64,000 bases of DNA, from positions 310,001 through 374,000 of the forward strand of contig JARSSP010000036.1 of the NCBI GenBank assembly GCA_029624675.1, given 5' to 3'. Made by a program: the position numbers and the translations under genes. The notes under the pieces were generated by a model. It saw nothing but the letters and a program-made list of their open reading frames with translations. It was not told where the DNA came from and made no database searches. Shown here piece after piece: positions 31,686 to 41,443 of the stretch. Source of the DNA: Candidatus Contendibacter sp. (GTDB taxonomy: Bacteria; Pseudomonadota; Gammaproteobacteria; Competibacterales; Competibacteraceae). Position 1 is the first letter of the stretch; every line of letters begins with the position of its first letter.

Positions 31686-33140
31686 ATGCTGATCTTCGAC
31701 CAGTCTCGCCCTGGCCGCCGGGCGGTTGCCCCCGCCCCCGCCTCCAAGGATGCACTGTCGGACATTCCCGCGTCGTTGCGCCGCCCGCGCGCCGCGCCAT
31801 TGCCGGAAGTGTCGGAGCTGCAGGCGGTGCGTCACTACACCCGGCTGTCGCAGAAGAATTTCTCCATCGACACCCATTTCTACCCGCTCGGCTCCTGCAC
31901 CATGAAGTACAACCCGCGGGTCTGCCATCGGCTGGCCTTGTTGCCCGGTTTTCTCGGCCGCCATCCCCTGGCTCCGGAATCCGTCAGTCAGGGTTTTCTC
32001 GCCTGCCTGCACGAATTGCAGGAGATGTTGCGGGAAGTGACCGGGATGGAAGCGGTCTCGCTGACGCCGATGGCCGGCGCGCAGGGCGAATTCGCGGGAA
32101 TGGCGATGATCCGCGCCTATCACGTCGCCCACGGTGATCACGCCCGCCGCGAAGTGCTGGTGCCCGACGCCGCCCACGGCACCAATCCCGCCACCGCCAT
32201 CATGTGCGGCTTCACGGTCCGTGAAATTCCCACCGACGCCCAGGGCGACGTCGACCTCGCCGCCCTGCGCCAGGCGGTGGGACCGCAAACCGCTGGATTG
32301 ATGCTGACCAATCCCTCGACCCTGGGCGTGTTCGAACGCAACATCGCCGAAATCGCCGCCATCGTCCACGCCGCTGGTGGTCTGCTTTATTACGACGGGG
32401 CCAATCTCAACGCCATTCTCGGCAAGGCCCGGCCCGGCGACATGGGCTTCGACGTGATGCACATGAACCTGCACAAGACCTTCGCCACCCCGCACGGCGG
32501 CGGTGGTCCTGGCGCGGGGCCGGTGGCGGCCAACGCCCGGCTGGAGCCGTTCCTGCCGGTTCCCATGGTCGGCCAGGAGGGCGAGCGTTACCGCTGGCTG
32601 AGCGAGGCCGACCGGCCCCGGAGCATCGGTCGGCTCTCGGCGTTCATGGGCAACGCCGGGGTGCTGTTGCGCGCCTACGTCTACGCCCGGATGCTGGGCC
32701 GCGTCGGCATGAGTCGGGTCGCCGAATATTCCACCCTGAACGCCAACTATCTGATGGCGGAACTGGCGAAAGCGGGTTTCGATCCCGCCTTCCCGCAACG
32801 GCGGGCCAGCCACGAATTCATCGTTACCCTCAAGCGCCAGGCCAGGACGTTGGGCGTCACCGCGATGGATTTCGCCAAGCGGTTGCTCGATCTCGGTTTT
32901 CACGCCCCGACCACGTATTTTCCGCTGCTGGTCCCGGAATGCCTGCTGATCGAACCGACCGAGACCGAGTGCAAGGAAGAATTGGATGCGTTCGTGGTGG
33001 CCATGGCGCAAATTCAGCGGGAAGCCGAAACCCACATCGACCAGGTCAAGGGTGCCCCCCATCATCGGCCGGTGCGGCGCTTGGACGAGGTGCGAGCCGC
33101 TCGCGACATGGATCTGGCTTGGCGGCCGGCTGAATCCTGA
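31686..33140 (+). CDS. gcvPB: Glycine dehydrogenase (decarboxylating), subunit 2
   Basis: PLP-dependent beta subunit of the split P-protein of the glycine cleavage system. The product is 484 aa. The PLP lysine lies in [40 protein letters not shown] and SCTMKYNPR are subunit 2 hallmarks. The partner subunit gcvPA and gcvT/gcvH are not in the window, so this subunit is separated from the rest of the system here. It lies between tpx and dgkA with gaps of 7 and 6 bases. Confidence 0.95.
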   Translation: MLIFDQSRPGRRAVAPAPASKDALSDIPASLRRPRAAPLPEVSELQAVRHYTRLSQKNFSIDTHFYPLGSCTMKYNPRVCHRLALLPGFLGRHPLAPESVSQGFLACLHELQEMLREVTGMEAVSLTPMAGAQGEFAGMAMIRAYHVAHGDHARREVLVPDAAHGTNPATAIMCGFTVREIPTDAQGDVDLAALRQAVGPQTAGLMLTNPSTLGVFERNIAEIAAIVHAAGGLLYYDGANLNAILGKARPGDMGFDVMHMNLHKTFATPHGGGGPGAGPVAANARLEPFLPVPMVGQEGERYRWLSEADRPRSIGRLSAFMGNAGVLLRAYVYARMLGRVGMSRVAEYSTLNANYLMAELAKAGFDPAFPQRRASHEFIVTLKRQARTLGVTAMDFAKRLLDLGFHAPTTYFPLLVPECLLIEPTETECKEELDAFVVAMAQIQREAETHIDQVKGAPHHRPVRRLDEVRAARDMDLAWRPAES

Positions 33141-33146
33141 TCCACG

Positions 33147-33509
33147 ATGGCTTTCCAAAACCATACCGGTTGGCGTCGACTGATCAACGCCACCGGCTAT
33201 TCCTGGGCGGGGCTGAAAGCGGCCTGGCGCAACGAGGAAGCGTTTCGGCAGGAGGCGCTGCTGTGCGCCGCGTTCGCGCCACTGGCGCTATGGCTGGGCG
33301 ATGGCGCGGTGGAGCGGGTGCTGCTGATCGGCAGTCTGTTGCTGGTCGTCATCGTTGAGCTGCTCAATACCGGCATCGAGGCAGCCATCGACCGCATCGG
33401 CCCGGAACGCCACGAACTGTCAGGCCGGGCCAAGGACATCGGCTCGGCGGCGGTGTTCGTGGCGCTGCTCAACGCCGCCGTGGTGTGGCTGCTGATTCTG
33501 TTCGCCTGA
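33147..33509 (+). CDS. dgkA: Diacylglycerol kinase
   Basis: Small trimeric inner-membrane kinase that returns diacylglycerol, released during periplasmic glucan modification, to phosphatidate. The product is 120 aa with three membrane helices. Seen: ATGYSWAGLKAAWRNEEAFRQE, VELLNTGIEAAIDRIG (catalytic region) and HELSGRAKDIGSAAV. It lies 2 kb after opgH, whose pathway makes diacylglycerol in E. coli, so a functional link is reasonable. It is convergent with trpE with only 12 bases between stops. Confidence 0.95.
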   Translation: MAFQNHTGWRRLINATGYSWAGLKAAWRNEEAFRQEALLCAAFAPLALWLGDGAVERVLLIGSLLLVVIVELLNTGIEAAIDRIGPERHELSGRAKDIGSAAVFVALLNAAVVWLLILFA

Positions 33510-33521
33510 ACAAACAGCGGG

Positions 33522-35024
33522 CTACCGCTCGCCCACCGTCCTCGGTTCGTCCAGCCCCCGCTCCGCCAGGGCCGCCGCCCGGAACAGCGCCCGGCCTTTG
33601 TTCATGGTTTCCTCCCATTCCTTCTCCGGCACGGAATCGGCGACGATGCCGGCCCCGGCCTGGACGTGCAGCAATCCGTCCTTGAGCACGGCGGTGCGGA
33701 TGGCGATGGCGGTGTCCATGTTGCCGGACCAGGACAGGTAACCGACCGCACCGGCGTAGATGCCACGCTTGACCGGCTCCAGCTCGTCGATGATTTCCAT
33801 GGCCCGTATCTTGGGGGCGCCGCTGACCGTGCCGGCCGGGAAGGTGGCGCGCAGCGCGTCGATGGCGGTCAGGCCGGGACGCAAGCGGCCGGTGACGTTC
33901 GAGACGATGTGCATGACGTGCGAATAACGCTCGACCACCATTTTTTCGGTCAGCCGCACGCTGCCGATCTCGCTGACCCGCCCCACATCGTTGCGGCCCA
34001 GGTCGATCAGCATGAGATGTTCCGCCAGTTCCTTGGGATCGGCCAGCAGTTCGGCCTCCAATGCCTGATCCTGTTCCTCGGTGGCGCCGCGTTGGCGGGT
34101 ACCGGCGATGGGGCGCACCGTCAGTAGTCCATCCTCCAGCCGCGCCAGGATTTCCGGCGAGGATCCGACGATGTGCAGCTCGCCCAGATTGAAGAAGTAC
34201 ATGTAAGGCGAGGGGTTCAGGCCGCGCAGCGCTCGGTACAAATCCAGCGGCGCGGCCCGAAACGGCGCCGACAGGCGCTGCGATGGCACCACCTGCATGC
34301 AGTCGCCGGCCAGGATGTATTCCTTGATCCGCTCGACCGCGCTCTCGAAACCCTGCCGGGTGAAGCCGGAGATGAATTCGATCTCCCGCGCGGTCGGATG
34401 AGGGCGATACGGCGCATACAGCGAGCGCGGGGCGCGCAACAGCTCGCTCCAGTCGTCCAGGCGTTGTTGGGCGCGGGAGTAGGCGCGCTCCACCGCCGGG
34501 TCCACCAGGGTGATCAAATAAAGCCGCCCGGCCAGATTGTCGAACACCACCACGTCTTCCGACACCAGCAACAGGATGTCGGGATTGTCCAGCGGGTCGG
34601 GGTTGAGGCAGCGGGCCAACCTGGGCTCGATGTAGCGGATGGTGTCGTAGCTGAAATAGCCGACCAGACCGCCGATGAAGCGCGGCAGACCCTCGCCGGT
34701 CGCCGGCACCCGGTAACGGCTCTGAAACTGCTCGAGCCAGGCCAGCGGATCGGGGCAATCCAGCGCCTCGACAATCTCGCCGGCGTGCTCGACGGTCACC
34801 CGCTGGCCGCGCACCCGGACGATCTTGCGGCAGGGCAGGCCGATGATGGAGTAGCGGCCCCACTTTTCGCCGCCCTGCACCGATTCCAGCAGATAGCTGT
34901 ACGGCGCGGCGGCCAGCTTGAGATAGGTGCTGAGGGGAGTATCAAGGTCCGCGAGGACTTCGCGGGCGACCGGAATACGGTTGAAGCCTTGTTCGACCAG
35001 GCGCTGAAATTCGTTCTGATTCAT
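33522..35024 (-). CDS. trpE: Anthranilate synthase component I
   Basis: Converts chorismate to anthranilate with ammonia from TrpG, the first step of tryptophan synthesis. The product is 500 aa. Tryptophan-feedback motif LLESV lies near residue 45; the catalytic chorismate-binding domain shows [38 protein letters not shown] and [19 protein letters not shown] text ([11 protein letters not shown]). It follows rpe-gph on the minus strand, the order known from Pseudomonas. A possible attenuator leader lies between gph and trpE. trpG is not in the window. Confidence 0.96.
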   Translation of the reverse strand: MNQNEFQRLVEQGFNRIPVAREVLADLDTPLSTYLKLAAAPYSYLLESVQGGEKWGRYSIIGLPCRKIVRVRGQRVTVEHAGEIVEALDCPDPLAWLEQFQSRYRVPATGEGLPRFIGGLVGYFSYDTIRYIEPRLARCLNPDPLDNPDILLLVSEDVVVFDNLAGRLYLITLVDPAVERAYSRAQQRLDDWSELLRAPRSLYAPYRPHPTAREIEFISGFTRQGFESAVERIKEYILAGDCMQVVPSQRLSAPFRAAPLDLYRALRGLNPSPYMYFFNLGELHIVGSSPEILARLEDGLLTVRPIAGTRQRGATEEQDQALEAELLADPKELAEHLMLIDLGRNDVGRVSEIGSVRLTEKMVVERYSHVMHIVSNVTGRLRPGLTAIDALRATFPAGTVSGAPKIRAMEIIDELEPVKRGIYAGAVGYLSWSGNMDTAIAIRTAVLKDGLLHVQAGAGIVADSVPEKEWEETMNKGRALFRAAALAERGLDEPRTVGER

Positions 35025-35048
35025 GATGAGGGGCAGCCTTGAACAGCG

Positions 35049-35099
35049 AAAACGGAAAATGGCGCGGCGCGGGATGGCGTCAGGTGGGACGGCGCCATC
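35049..35099 (-). promoter_or_regulatory. Possible trpE attenuator (alternative hairpins)
   Basis: Read on the minus strand, one segment GATGGCGC (35092-35099) can pair with CGCCATC (35073-35079) or with GCGCCAT (35059-35065). The second pairing is followed at once by TTTTCCGTTTT (35059-35049), as in a terminator, but its loop is long (26 bases). The shared strand contains the single Trp codon of the short upstream reading frame. This geometry resembles attenuation but was judged by eye only. Confidence 0.35.
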
Positions 35100-35160
35100 G
35101 AAAGTCGTCCATGGCCGGCTTGGGGCGCGCGAAAAGGAAGGAAAGCGAGATGCTGTTCAT
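35080..35160 (-). CDS. Possible trp leader peptide, 26 aa
   Basis: Short frame between gph and trpE, too small for usual gene calling. It starts directly at the gph stop (TGAATG), so re-initiation could load ribosomes; no separate Shine-Dalgarno is seen. The peptide begins [10 protein letters not shown] and ends [10 protein letters not shown], with one Trp at position 22, four codons before the last residue. Classical trp leaders carry two or more Trp codons, so control would be weak, or the frame may be chance. Confidence 0.35.
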   Translation of the reverse strand: MNSISLSFLFARPKPAMDDFRWRRPT

Positions 35161-35838
35161 TCAGGCGGGTTGACGCAGCAGGGCAGGCAAATCCGCGATC
35201 GAAGCGATCACGGCGTCCGGCTGGGCGTCGTGGATATCGTAGCCGTGATTATAGCCATAGGGCACGCAAACCACCGGACAACCGGCGTTGCGGGCCGCGC
35301 CCACGTCGTTGAGCGAATCCCCGACCATCAGCCCCTGGCGGATCGGCACGCCCAGCCGCTCGGCGCATAACAACAGCGCGTCCGGGGCGGGCTTGGGATT
35401 GGGCGCGCATTCACCGCCGACCACGGTGGTGAAAAAGCCACCGATGCCCAGCCGGTCCAAGAGTGGCAAGGCGAATTCGGCCGGCTTGTTGGTCACGCAG
35501 GCCATCGGCCAGCCAGCGGCGCGCAGTTCGGCCAAACCCTCGATCACGCCGGGATAGAGGCTGCTATGGACGCTGATATGCGCGGCGTAGGCGGTCTTGT
35601 ACAGCGAGCGAGCACGGGTGAACAGCTCCGGTTCCGCTCGTCCGGCCATGTCGTTGGTCAAAGCGCGGTGAATCAGGTTGTTCATGCCATTGCCGACCCA
35701 GGTCCGGACTTGCGCTTCCTCGCGCGCCGGCAGGCTCAGTTGCCGCAGCATGGCGTTCACCGCCGCGGTCAGGTCGGGGACGCTGTCCACCAAGGTGCCG
35801 TCCAAGTCGAAGAACAGTGCGGTGATATTTTCAAGCAT
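35161..35838 (-). CDS. gph: Phosphoglycolate phosphatase
   Basis: HAD phosphatase that removes 2-phosphoglycolate formed during DNA repair or by Rubisco. The product is 225 aa. Motif [16 protein letters not shown], motif II ACVTNKP, motif [19 protein letters not shown], motif [17 protein letters not shown]. The start overlaps the rpe stop by eight bases, showing close coupling in rpe-gph-trpE. Confidence 0.94.
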   Translation of the reverse strand: MLENITALFFDLDGTLVDSVPDLTAAVNAMLRQLSLPAREEAQVRTWVGNGMNNLIHRALTNDMAGRAEPELFTRARSLYKTAYAAHISVHSSLYPGVIEGLAELRAAGWPMACVTNKPAEFALPLLDRLGIGGFFTTVVGGECAPNPKPAPDALLLCAERLGVPIRQGLMVGDSLNDVGAARNAGCPVVCVPYGYNHGYDIHDAQPDAVIASIADLPALLRQPA

Positions 35839-36520
35839 GGGGCGGCGGGTATTTTGCTTGGGCCAGTTCGGCGCGCATCGCCATCAGCGTGGCTCGGTAA
35901 TCGGGGGTGTTGAAGATGGCGGAACCGGCCACGAAGGTATCGGCGCCGGCCTCGGCGATCCGGCGGATGTTGTCGATCTTGACCCCGCCGTCGACTTCCA
36001 GTCGAATGGGATGGTCGCTGGCGTCGATCATCCGGCGAACCTCGCGCAGCTTGTTCAGGGTGCCGTTGATGAAGCTTTGGCCCCCGAAACCGGGATTGAC
36101 CGCCATCAGCAACACCATGTCCACCTTGTCCATCACGTACTTCAGATATTCTAGCGGGGTGGCGGGATTGAACACCAGCCCGGATTTGCAACCACAATCG
36201 CGGATGATTTGCAGGCTGCGGTCGATATGTTCGCTGGCTTCGGGGTGGAAGGTGATGTAGCTGGCGCCAGCGGCGGCGAAATCGGGGATGATCCGGTCCA
36301 CCGGCTTGACCATCAGATGGGCGTCGATGGGCGCGGTGACCCCGTGCTTGCGCAAGGCCTCACACACGATCGGTCCCACCGTCAGGTTGGGGACGTAATG
36401 ATTGTCCATCACGTCGAAATGGACGAGATCCGCGCCCGCCGCCAGCACGGTATCCACCTCCGCGCCGAGCCGGGCGAAATCGGCGGAAAGAATCGAAGGT
36501 GCAATCCAATAATCCCGCAT
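35831..36520 (-). CDS. rpe: Ribulose-phosphate 3-epimerase
   Basis: Interconverts ribulose 5-phosphate and xylulose 5-phosphate in the pentose phosphate pathway. The product is 229 aa (E. coli 225). TIM-barrel motifs: [56 protein letters not shown]. The ATG at 36520 is chosen since it gives the family N-terminus and is preceded by GAGGCCAGG. The 119 bases upstream hold no recognised gene. Confidence 0.96.
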   Translation of the reverse strand: MRDYWIAPSILSADFARLGAEVDTVLAAGADLVHFDVMDNHYVPNLTVGPIVCEALRKHGVTAPIDAHLMVKPVDRIIPDFAAAGASYITFHPEASEHIDRSLQIIRDCGCKSGLVFNPATPLEYLKYVMDKVDMVLLMAVNPGFGGQSFINGTLNKLREVRRMIDASDHPIRLEVDGGVKIDNIRRIAEAGADTFVAGSAIFNTPDYRATLMAMRAELAQAKYPPPHA

Positions 36521-36639
36521 CCTGGCCTCGGGGGTGTCTCCGGTCAATCTATCGGCTATTTTGGAAGACTTTACCCCACCATCAAGTCTTTGGGTAGCGG
36601 CGCGAACGTGCCGCCGACGAATGGGAGAATACCAGACGA

Positions 36640-37185
36640 TCAGCCCAACCGCTTGTACGCCAGTTCGCGAAATTGGGCCGCCGCCGCTGGGGTGAAGATT
36701 TCTTTGGCCAAGGCATGGATGGCGGCATCCAAAGTGGCGATGGTGCCAAAGTGATCGGCGCAAACCATGCTGGCGATGGGGCCGATAAATTCCTTGAGCA
36801 TCTGCTCCAAAATTTTCTTGGCGTCATTCGACAGGGGACGGTCCGAAAGCGATTGCGATTTACCATTATCCGTCCGCGTGGCGGTGGGCGCGGTATTGGT
36901 CAGATACTCCAAGATGTCCAGGGTGGAGGGTAGTGAGCTATTGACCGACACCTTGCCATCGAAGAAGGCGACCGTTCCGTGCTGGATATTCAGTAATGAC
37001 GGCAGGGCGCCGGCGCCGTGTTTGCCTTGGGAAAATAGCGAGACAATCTCACCGTCCCGAAAGCTGATTTGCCCTAATAAATGGCTGTTGTTCTTGATCA
37101 GCAGCGTACCGGTACGCTTTTCCCGGCACAGTTTTCGTAGTTGGGCAACGATGGCTGGAAGTGACAAAAGCTCTTGGGACGACAT
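36640..37185 (-). CDS. DUF4388-like protein
   Basis: Function unknown; 181 aa, cytoplasmic. The N-terminal part ([46 protein letters not shown]) resembles the DUF4388/PATAN module, which often sits in two-component and chemotaxis-like regulators. A polar linker (about residues 95-120) leads to a C-terminal helical part containing [21 protein letters not shown] and [12 protein letters not shown]. The start has GAGG eight bases upstream. It lies 80 bases after a haem-binding sensor gene on the same strand, so the two may act together. Confidence 0.65.
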   Translation of the reverse strand: MSSQELLSLPAIVAQLRKLCREKRTGTLLIKNNSHLLGQISFRDGEIVSLFSQGKHGAGALPSLLNIQHGTVAFFDGKVSVNSSLPSTLDILEYLTNTAPTATRTDNGKSQSLSDRPLSNDAKKILEQMLKEFIGPIASMVCADHFGTIATLDAAIHALAKEIFTPAAAAQFRELAYKRLG

Positions 37186-37265
37186 GGCGATACCTCGTTG
37201 GCATGAACCGGGGCGGAGAGACAGGCTTGGCTCACGCGCCCCTGCGCTAAATCACGATTGATTGT

Positions 37266-38177
37266 TCACGATCCAGTTTTTTGGAGCCGCCGCATGGCGA
37301 TCACCAGGCTGTTACGCAACAGATCGATGGCGCGCGTCACGTAATCCACTTCATCGCGGCTGCCTGGCCTGGTTTCAAGCGGCAGGTCAAGCTCGCCATG
37401 GGCAAGGCGTTCGGTGGTCTTCGCCAGCATCTTGAGACGCGCGATGATCGCTCGTTGGGCATAGAAGAAGTTCAGCAGGAAAGCCAGCGCGATCAGACCC
37501 AGCGTGTAGGGGTTGAGCACGCTCGATAGCACGTCGGTCAAGGTTACGTCGGGCAGCTTGACGCTGATGATGCCGCGCACGTCGCCGACCTTATAACCGA
37601 ATGCCACCTTATCGCCATATTTTTCAATGACTTCCGGAGGAGCGTCCTTGGGATCGCCATGGCATTTCAGGCAGGATTGCTGCACGAAGATCGGTTGGCT
37701 GTAACGGTAAAAGCCGCCTTCCAGCCCATCGTTGTACTTGCGTTCCTTATCGCTTTTGAAGAGCCGAAGCGAGGCTTGCTCAAAATTGTCCGGCGCGTTG
37801 GCTGGATTGCGATATTCGTCGCTGGTGACGCGGAAGGTGGCGCGGGTCGCGGTTTTGTTGGCCAGCGCCGACAGCTCGCGGGTCGCCAGGGCCGGATTCT
37901 TGGCGTAAAACTCAATGGCGCTGGCGTTGGCGCCGGTGACGACTTTCTTGCTGAGGAAATCGGGGAATTCCGACGCCAGGTGATCCACCCAGACCACACC
38001 AGTGCCGGCCACCCAGGCGCGGAAAGCAACCACCTGTTCGGCCACCGCCATGGCCTCGTTGCGCAGTTGGCGTTCCTTCAGGTTGTAGGTGCCGATCAAG
38101 AGCCCGGCGGCGATCAGCAACAGGGTCAGCAGAAAAACGAAGGAATATTTAATTTGAATGCTAAGCCTGGGGAACAT
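37266..38177 (-). CDS. Membrane sensor with Tll0287-like (DUF3365) haem domain and HAMP
   Basis: The 303-aa product has a membrane helix at about residues 11-31, a periplasmic domain with one c-type haem motif SCLKCH, a second helix near residues 225-242, and a HAMP segment (ARLKMLAKTTERLAHGELDLPL). The chain ends after HAMP with no kinase, cyclase or methyl-accepting domain. Tll0287-like domains are proposed gas or redox sensors. An output partner is therefore expected; the DUF4388 gene just downstream is the nearest candidate. AAGGAG lies five bases before the ATG. Confidence 0.75.
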   Translation of the reverse strand: MFPRLSIQIKYSFVFLLTLLLIAAGLLIGTYNLKERQLRNEAMAVAEQVVAFRAWVAGTGVVWVDHLASEFPDFLSKKVVTGANASAIEFYAKNPALATRELSALANKTATRATFRVTSDEYRNPANAPDNFEQASLRLFKSDKERKYNDGLEGGFYRYSQPIFVQQSCLKCHGDPKDAPPEVIEKYGDKVAFGYKVGDVRGIISVKLPDVTLTDVLSSVLNPYTLGLIALAFLLNFFYAQRAIIARLKMLAKTTERLAHGELDLPLETRPGSRDEVDYVTRAIDLLRNSLVIAMRRLQKTGS

Positions 38178-38301
38178 GAGAACTCCTTGGGGAAAGGCGA
38201 TTAAGGAGACAGAGGGCCGAAATCACCGGCTTTGGGCGTTCAGGCAGCCCTCGGTTCACTAGGGTTGATATAAAGGGTATTTGATTGGTTGGCACGGCGA
38301 T

Positions 38302-38348
38302 ATCAGGAAAACCCTGATTTTTGAGGGTTTAAAACCCTGATTTTTGAG
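38302..38348. repeat. Direct repeats with overlapping hairpins upstream of the haem sensor gene
   Basis: The 18-base unit AAAACCCTGATTTTTGAG occurs at 38308-38325 and 38331-38348, five bases apart. ATCAGG/CCTGAT (38302-38318) and AAACCCT/AGGGTTT (38309-38330) can form competing hairpins across the first copy. It lies 130-170 bases upstream of the haem sensor start, so it could be an operator or leader structure. It shares the 303-base gap 38178-38480 with the terminator described next. Confidence 0.45.
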
Positions 38349-38349
38349 T

Positions 38350-38386
38350 TTAACAAAAACTCCTCTCCCGCTGGCGGGAAAGGAGT
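38350..38386 (-). terminator. Intrinsic terminator after pilU
   Basis: Read on the minus strand, a long stem (ACTCCT and TCCCGC arms with one mismatch, 4-base loop; 38359-38386) is followed by TTTTTGTT. It lies about 95 bases after the pilU stop. This fits a Rho-independent terminator for pilU. Confidence 0.7.
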
Positions 38387-38480
38387 AGGAATAGAGAGCT
38401 TTTTAACGGTTGGCTTACACTTACAAAAGAAAGGACGGCTTGGAAACTGTTGTCAATGTTGTTTTTTTACGTCCACGGGA

Positions 38481-39680
38481 TTAAAGAAGTCTCCCCTTGT
38501 CCTCCACCTCCTCTTTTTTCTCTTTCTCGATTTGCAGCGCCCCCTCACTGGCCATGGGTGGCAGCATCCGACGACTTTCCAGTTTGATTCGCAACCGCAG
38601 GTTGTGAGCGGAATCGGAGTGGCGAATCGCGGTTTCGTAGCTGATCCGACCGGCTTCGTACAACTGGAACAGGGCGTCGTCGAAGGTGACGATGCCCACG
38701 TCGGTGGAACGAGCCATGATTGGCTTGAGTTCCTTAACCCGACCGCGAAAGATCAATTCCGCCATCAGTGGAGTGTTGAGCAGAATTTCCACCGCCGGAA
38801 TCAACCCTGGCCCATCCTCGCGCGGCAGCAACCGTTGCGAGATGAACGCCCTCATGTTGAACGACAGATCCATCAGGACCTGGGCTCGCTTCTCCTCCGG
38901 AAAGAAATTGACGATGCGGTCGAAGGCCTGATCGGTATTGTTAGCGTGCAGAGTGGTTAGGCACAAATGGCCGGTCTCGGCGAAATTGATCGCGTATTGC
39001 ATGGTCTCTCGATCCCGCACCTCGCCGATCATGATGACGTTGGGCGCCTGCCGCAATGTGTTTTTCAACGCCAGCTCGTAGGATTCGGTATCCACGCCGA
39101 CTTCGCGCTGATCCACCAGCGATTCCTTGTGGGCGTGAAAGAATTCGATGGGATCCTCGATGGTGATGATGTGTTCCCGACACTGGCTGTTGCGATAATC
39201 CAGCATCGCCGCCAGGGAGGTCGTCTTGCCGCAGCCGGTGCCGCCCAGGAAGATCACCAGGCCGCGCTTGTGCATGACGATGTCCTTGAGGCTCAGCGGC
39301 AGGTTGAGTTCCTCGATGGTTGGAATCCGCTGTTTGATCAGCCGCAGGACCATGCCGGCGCTGCCACGCTGGGTGAAGGCGCTCACCCGAAAACGGGCGA
39401 GATTGGGGAAATGCAGGGAAAAGTTGAATTCATGAGACCGGTCGAACTCGCGCGTCTGGCGGTCGTTCATGATCGAGCGCACCAGAAGTTCCGTCTGCTG
39501 CGGTAGCAGCTTCTGATCGCCGACCCGGTGGATTTCCTGGTTGACCTTGAACGCCGGCGGACTGCCGGCGGTGATGAATAGGTCCGATCCGTCCAATTCC
39601 ACCAGCTTGCCGGCCAGATCCCGGAGATATTGGGTAGCCTTGTCGTGATCGGTCATAACCGGTTGCGAAATCTGTTCCAT
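38481..39680 (-). CDS. pilU: Type IV pilus retraction ATPase PilU
   Basis: PilT-dependent accessory retraction motor for twitching motility. The product is 399 aa. Walker A is GGTGCGKTTSLAAM, Walker B VIMIGEVRDRETM, followed by AETGHLCLTTLHANN. GSDLFITAGSPPAFKVN and DQREVGVDTES match PilU more than PilT. The ATG at 39680 has GAGGTAAGG upstream and gives the family length. The tail is rich in Lys and Glu (IEKEKKEEVEDKG). pilT itself is not adjacent, unlike in Pseudomonas. Confidence 0.9.
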   Translation of the reverse strand: MEQISQPVMTDHDKATQYLRDLAGKLVELDGSDLFITAGSPPAFKVNQEIHRVGDQKLLPQQTELLVRSIMNDRQTREFDRSHEFNFSLHFPNLARFRVSAFTQRGSAGMVLRLIKQRIPTIEELNLPLSLKDIVMHKRGLVIFLGGTGCGKTTSLAAMLDYRNSQCREHIITIEDPIEFFHAHKESLVDQREVGVDTESYELALKNTLRQAPNVIMIGEVRDRETMQYAINFAETGHLCLTTLHANNTDQAFDRIVNFFPEEKRAQVLMDLSFNMRAFISQRLLPREDGPGLIPAVEILLNTPLMAELIFRGRVKELKPIMARSTDVGIVTFDDALFQLYEAGRISYETAIRHSDSAHNLRLRIKLESRRMLPPMASEGALQIEKEKKEEVEDKGRLL

Positions 39681-39791
39681 TGCCTTACCTCGTTGATCGT
39701 GGGTTTGCGCGCCATGTCCGTTCCCGTTCGATGGCGCTGTCCGCTCCGGCCCCGATGACTGGCGGCTGGATCGTCGGGGGTCGCCGCTCGC

Positions 39792-39827
39792 TCGTTTGAT
39801 CCGAGCCTTTCGTTTGATCCGAGTCTT
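39792..39827. repeat. Two tandem 18-base units in the pilU-mucD gap
   Basis: TCGTTTGATCCGAG is repeated at 39792-39805 and 39810-39823 with an 18-base period, followed by an AT-rich run (GATTATTTTATACTG, 39831-39845). The 317-base gap between divergent pilU and mucD (39681-39997) holds this repeat and presumably both promoters. No gene or convincing -35/-10 pair is seen in it. Confidence 0.4.
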
Positions 39828-39997
39828 GGCGATTATTTTATACTGAGTGCATCGCATCGGCGCCGGGTATCCGAACTGGATTTTCGGGCGCTCGGCCTAG
39901 TTTCCCCTTCTCGATCCTCGCCGACGAGCCAGGTCCTGTGCATGACGCCGCGCGCATCGGTATCCCGACCCTTAAATTCCAGGAGATCACTGTCTTC

Positions 39998-41434
39998 ATG
40001 AGCCCCCCTCGCCGCTTTCCACTCCAGCCGGTCATGCTGTTGGTGGTGCTATGCTGGCTGACCGCCGCGCCAGCGCGGCCCGCCGATCCCCCGCAACCGC
40101 TACCGGATTTCCGCAAGCTGGTCAGGCAAAATGAGCCGGCCGTCGTCAATATCAGCACGACCCAGGCGCCCAGCCGCAAGAGCGCGACCCGTACCCCCAC
40201 CTTGCCGGAACCGCCGGACGCCGAAAACCCCTATCTGGAATTTTTCAAGCGCTTTTTCCAGGAGCGCCCGGAATTGCCCGGCGAACGCCAAGCCAATTCC
40301 CTAGGGTCGGGCTTTATCCTTTCCTCGGACGGCTATATCCTGACCAACGCCCATGTCGCCCGAGACGCCGATAAGATCATCGTCCGGCTCAGCGACCAGC
40401 GGGAGCGACCGGCCAAGGTGATCGGCGTGGACGAACTGACCGATGTGGCGCTGCTCAAGATCGAGGGCGAGAACCTGCCAGCGGTCAAGATCGGTGATTC
40501 CGACGCGCTGGAGGTGGGCGAGTGGGTGCTAGCCATCGGTTCGCCGTTTGGACTAGAGCATACCGCCACCCAGGGCATCGTCAGCGCGGTGGGTCGCAAT
40601 TTACCCACCGGCGCCTACGTGCCGTTCATCCAGAGCGACGTGGCGGTCAACCCCGGCAGTTCCGGGGGCCCGTTGTTCAATCTGCGCGGCGAGGTGGTCG
40701 GCATCAATTCGCAAATTTACAGCAGTACCGGCGGCTATATGGGACTGTCGTTCGCCATTCCGATCAAGCTGGCGATGCAGGTGGCCGAGCAGTTGAAAAC
40801 GACCGGCGAGGTAACCCGTGGTTGGCTGGGTATCTTGTTGCAGGCGGTCAACAACGATCTGGCCGAGGCCTTCAAGCTCGACCGGCCGCGCGGCGCGCTG
40901 GTGGCGCAGATCCTGCCGGACAGTCCGGCCGCCAGCGCCGGGTTCAAGCCGGGCGACATTATCCTGCGCTATGGCGGCGAGCCGGTCGAGGATTCCTCGC
41001 ATTTGCCGCGGATGATCGGCGTGACGCCGGTAGGCAAGACCGTGGCGATGTCGGTCCTGCGCAACGGCGAACCGCTGGAAATCAAGGTCACCATCGCCCG
41101 GCTGGAAACGACGCCAGAGCCGGTCGCCACCATGGACGAGCACAGCGATCCGCGCCTCGGCCTTACTGTCGCCGACCTCAGCAACGAACAGCGTCGCAAT
41201 CTGGGCTCGGAAGAGCAGGGTGTGCTGGTCACCACACTGGACGAGGGTCCGGCCGCCAACGCGGGCTTGTATCCGGACGACATCATTTTGCAAATCAACC
41301 ACCTGTCAGTGAAAAGCGCTAACCAGTTCGTCGAGTTGGCCCGGGAATTGCCCAAGGGCAGGGTGGTCCCAGTGTTGGTGAGGCGCGAGAACGAATCGCT
41401 TTATCTGGCAATGCGTCTGCCCGACAAGGATTGA
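39998..41434 (+). CDS. mucD: Periplasmic serine protease, DegP/MucD type
   Basis: HtrA-family quality-control protease of the periplasm. The product is 478 aa. Signal peptide at residues 1-27 (ending APARPA). Catalytic triad: His in LTNAHVA, Asp in ELTDVALLKIEG, Ser in NPGSSGGPLFN. Two PDZ domains follow (about residues 260-350 and 375-470). MucD, DegP and DegQ are hard to separate by motif; the text around PFIQSDVAVNPGSSGGP and MGLSFAIPI is most like Pseudomonas MucD. accA starts nine bases after the stop. Confidence 0.9.
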   Translation: MSPPRRFPLQPVMLLVVLCWLTAAPARPADPPQPLPDFRKLVRQNEPAVVNISTTQAPSRKSATRTPTLPEPPDAENPYLEFFKRFFQERPELPGERQANSLGSGFILSSDGYILTNAHVARDADKIIVRLSDQRERPAKVIGVDELTDVALLKIEGENLPAVKIGDSDALEVGEWVLAIGSPFGLEHTATQGIVSAVGRNLPTGAYVPFIQSDVAVNPGSSGGPLFNLRGEVVGINSQIYSSTGGYMGLSFAIPIKLAMQVAEQLKTTGEVTRGWLGILLQAVNNDLAEAFKLDRPRGALVAQILPDSPAASAGFKPGDIILRYGGEPVEDSSHLPRMIGVTPVGKTVAMSVLRNGEPLEIKVTIARLETTPEPVATMDEHSDPRLGLTVADLSNEQRRNLGSEEQGVLVTTLDEGPAANAGLYPDDIILQINHLSVKSANQFVELARELPKGRVVPVLVRRENESLYLAMRLPDKD

Positions 41435-41443
41435 TCGCGACCG

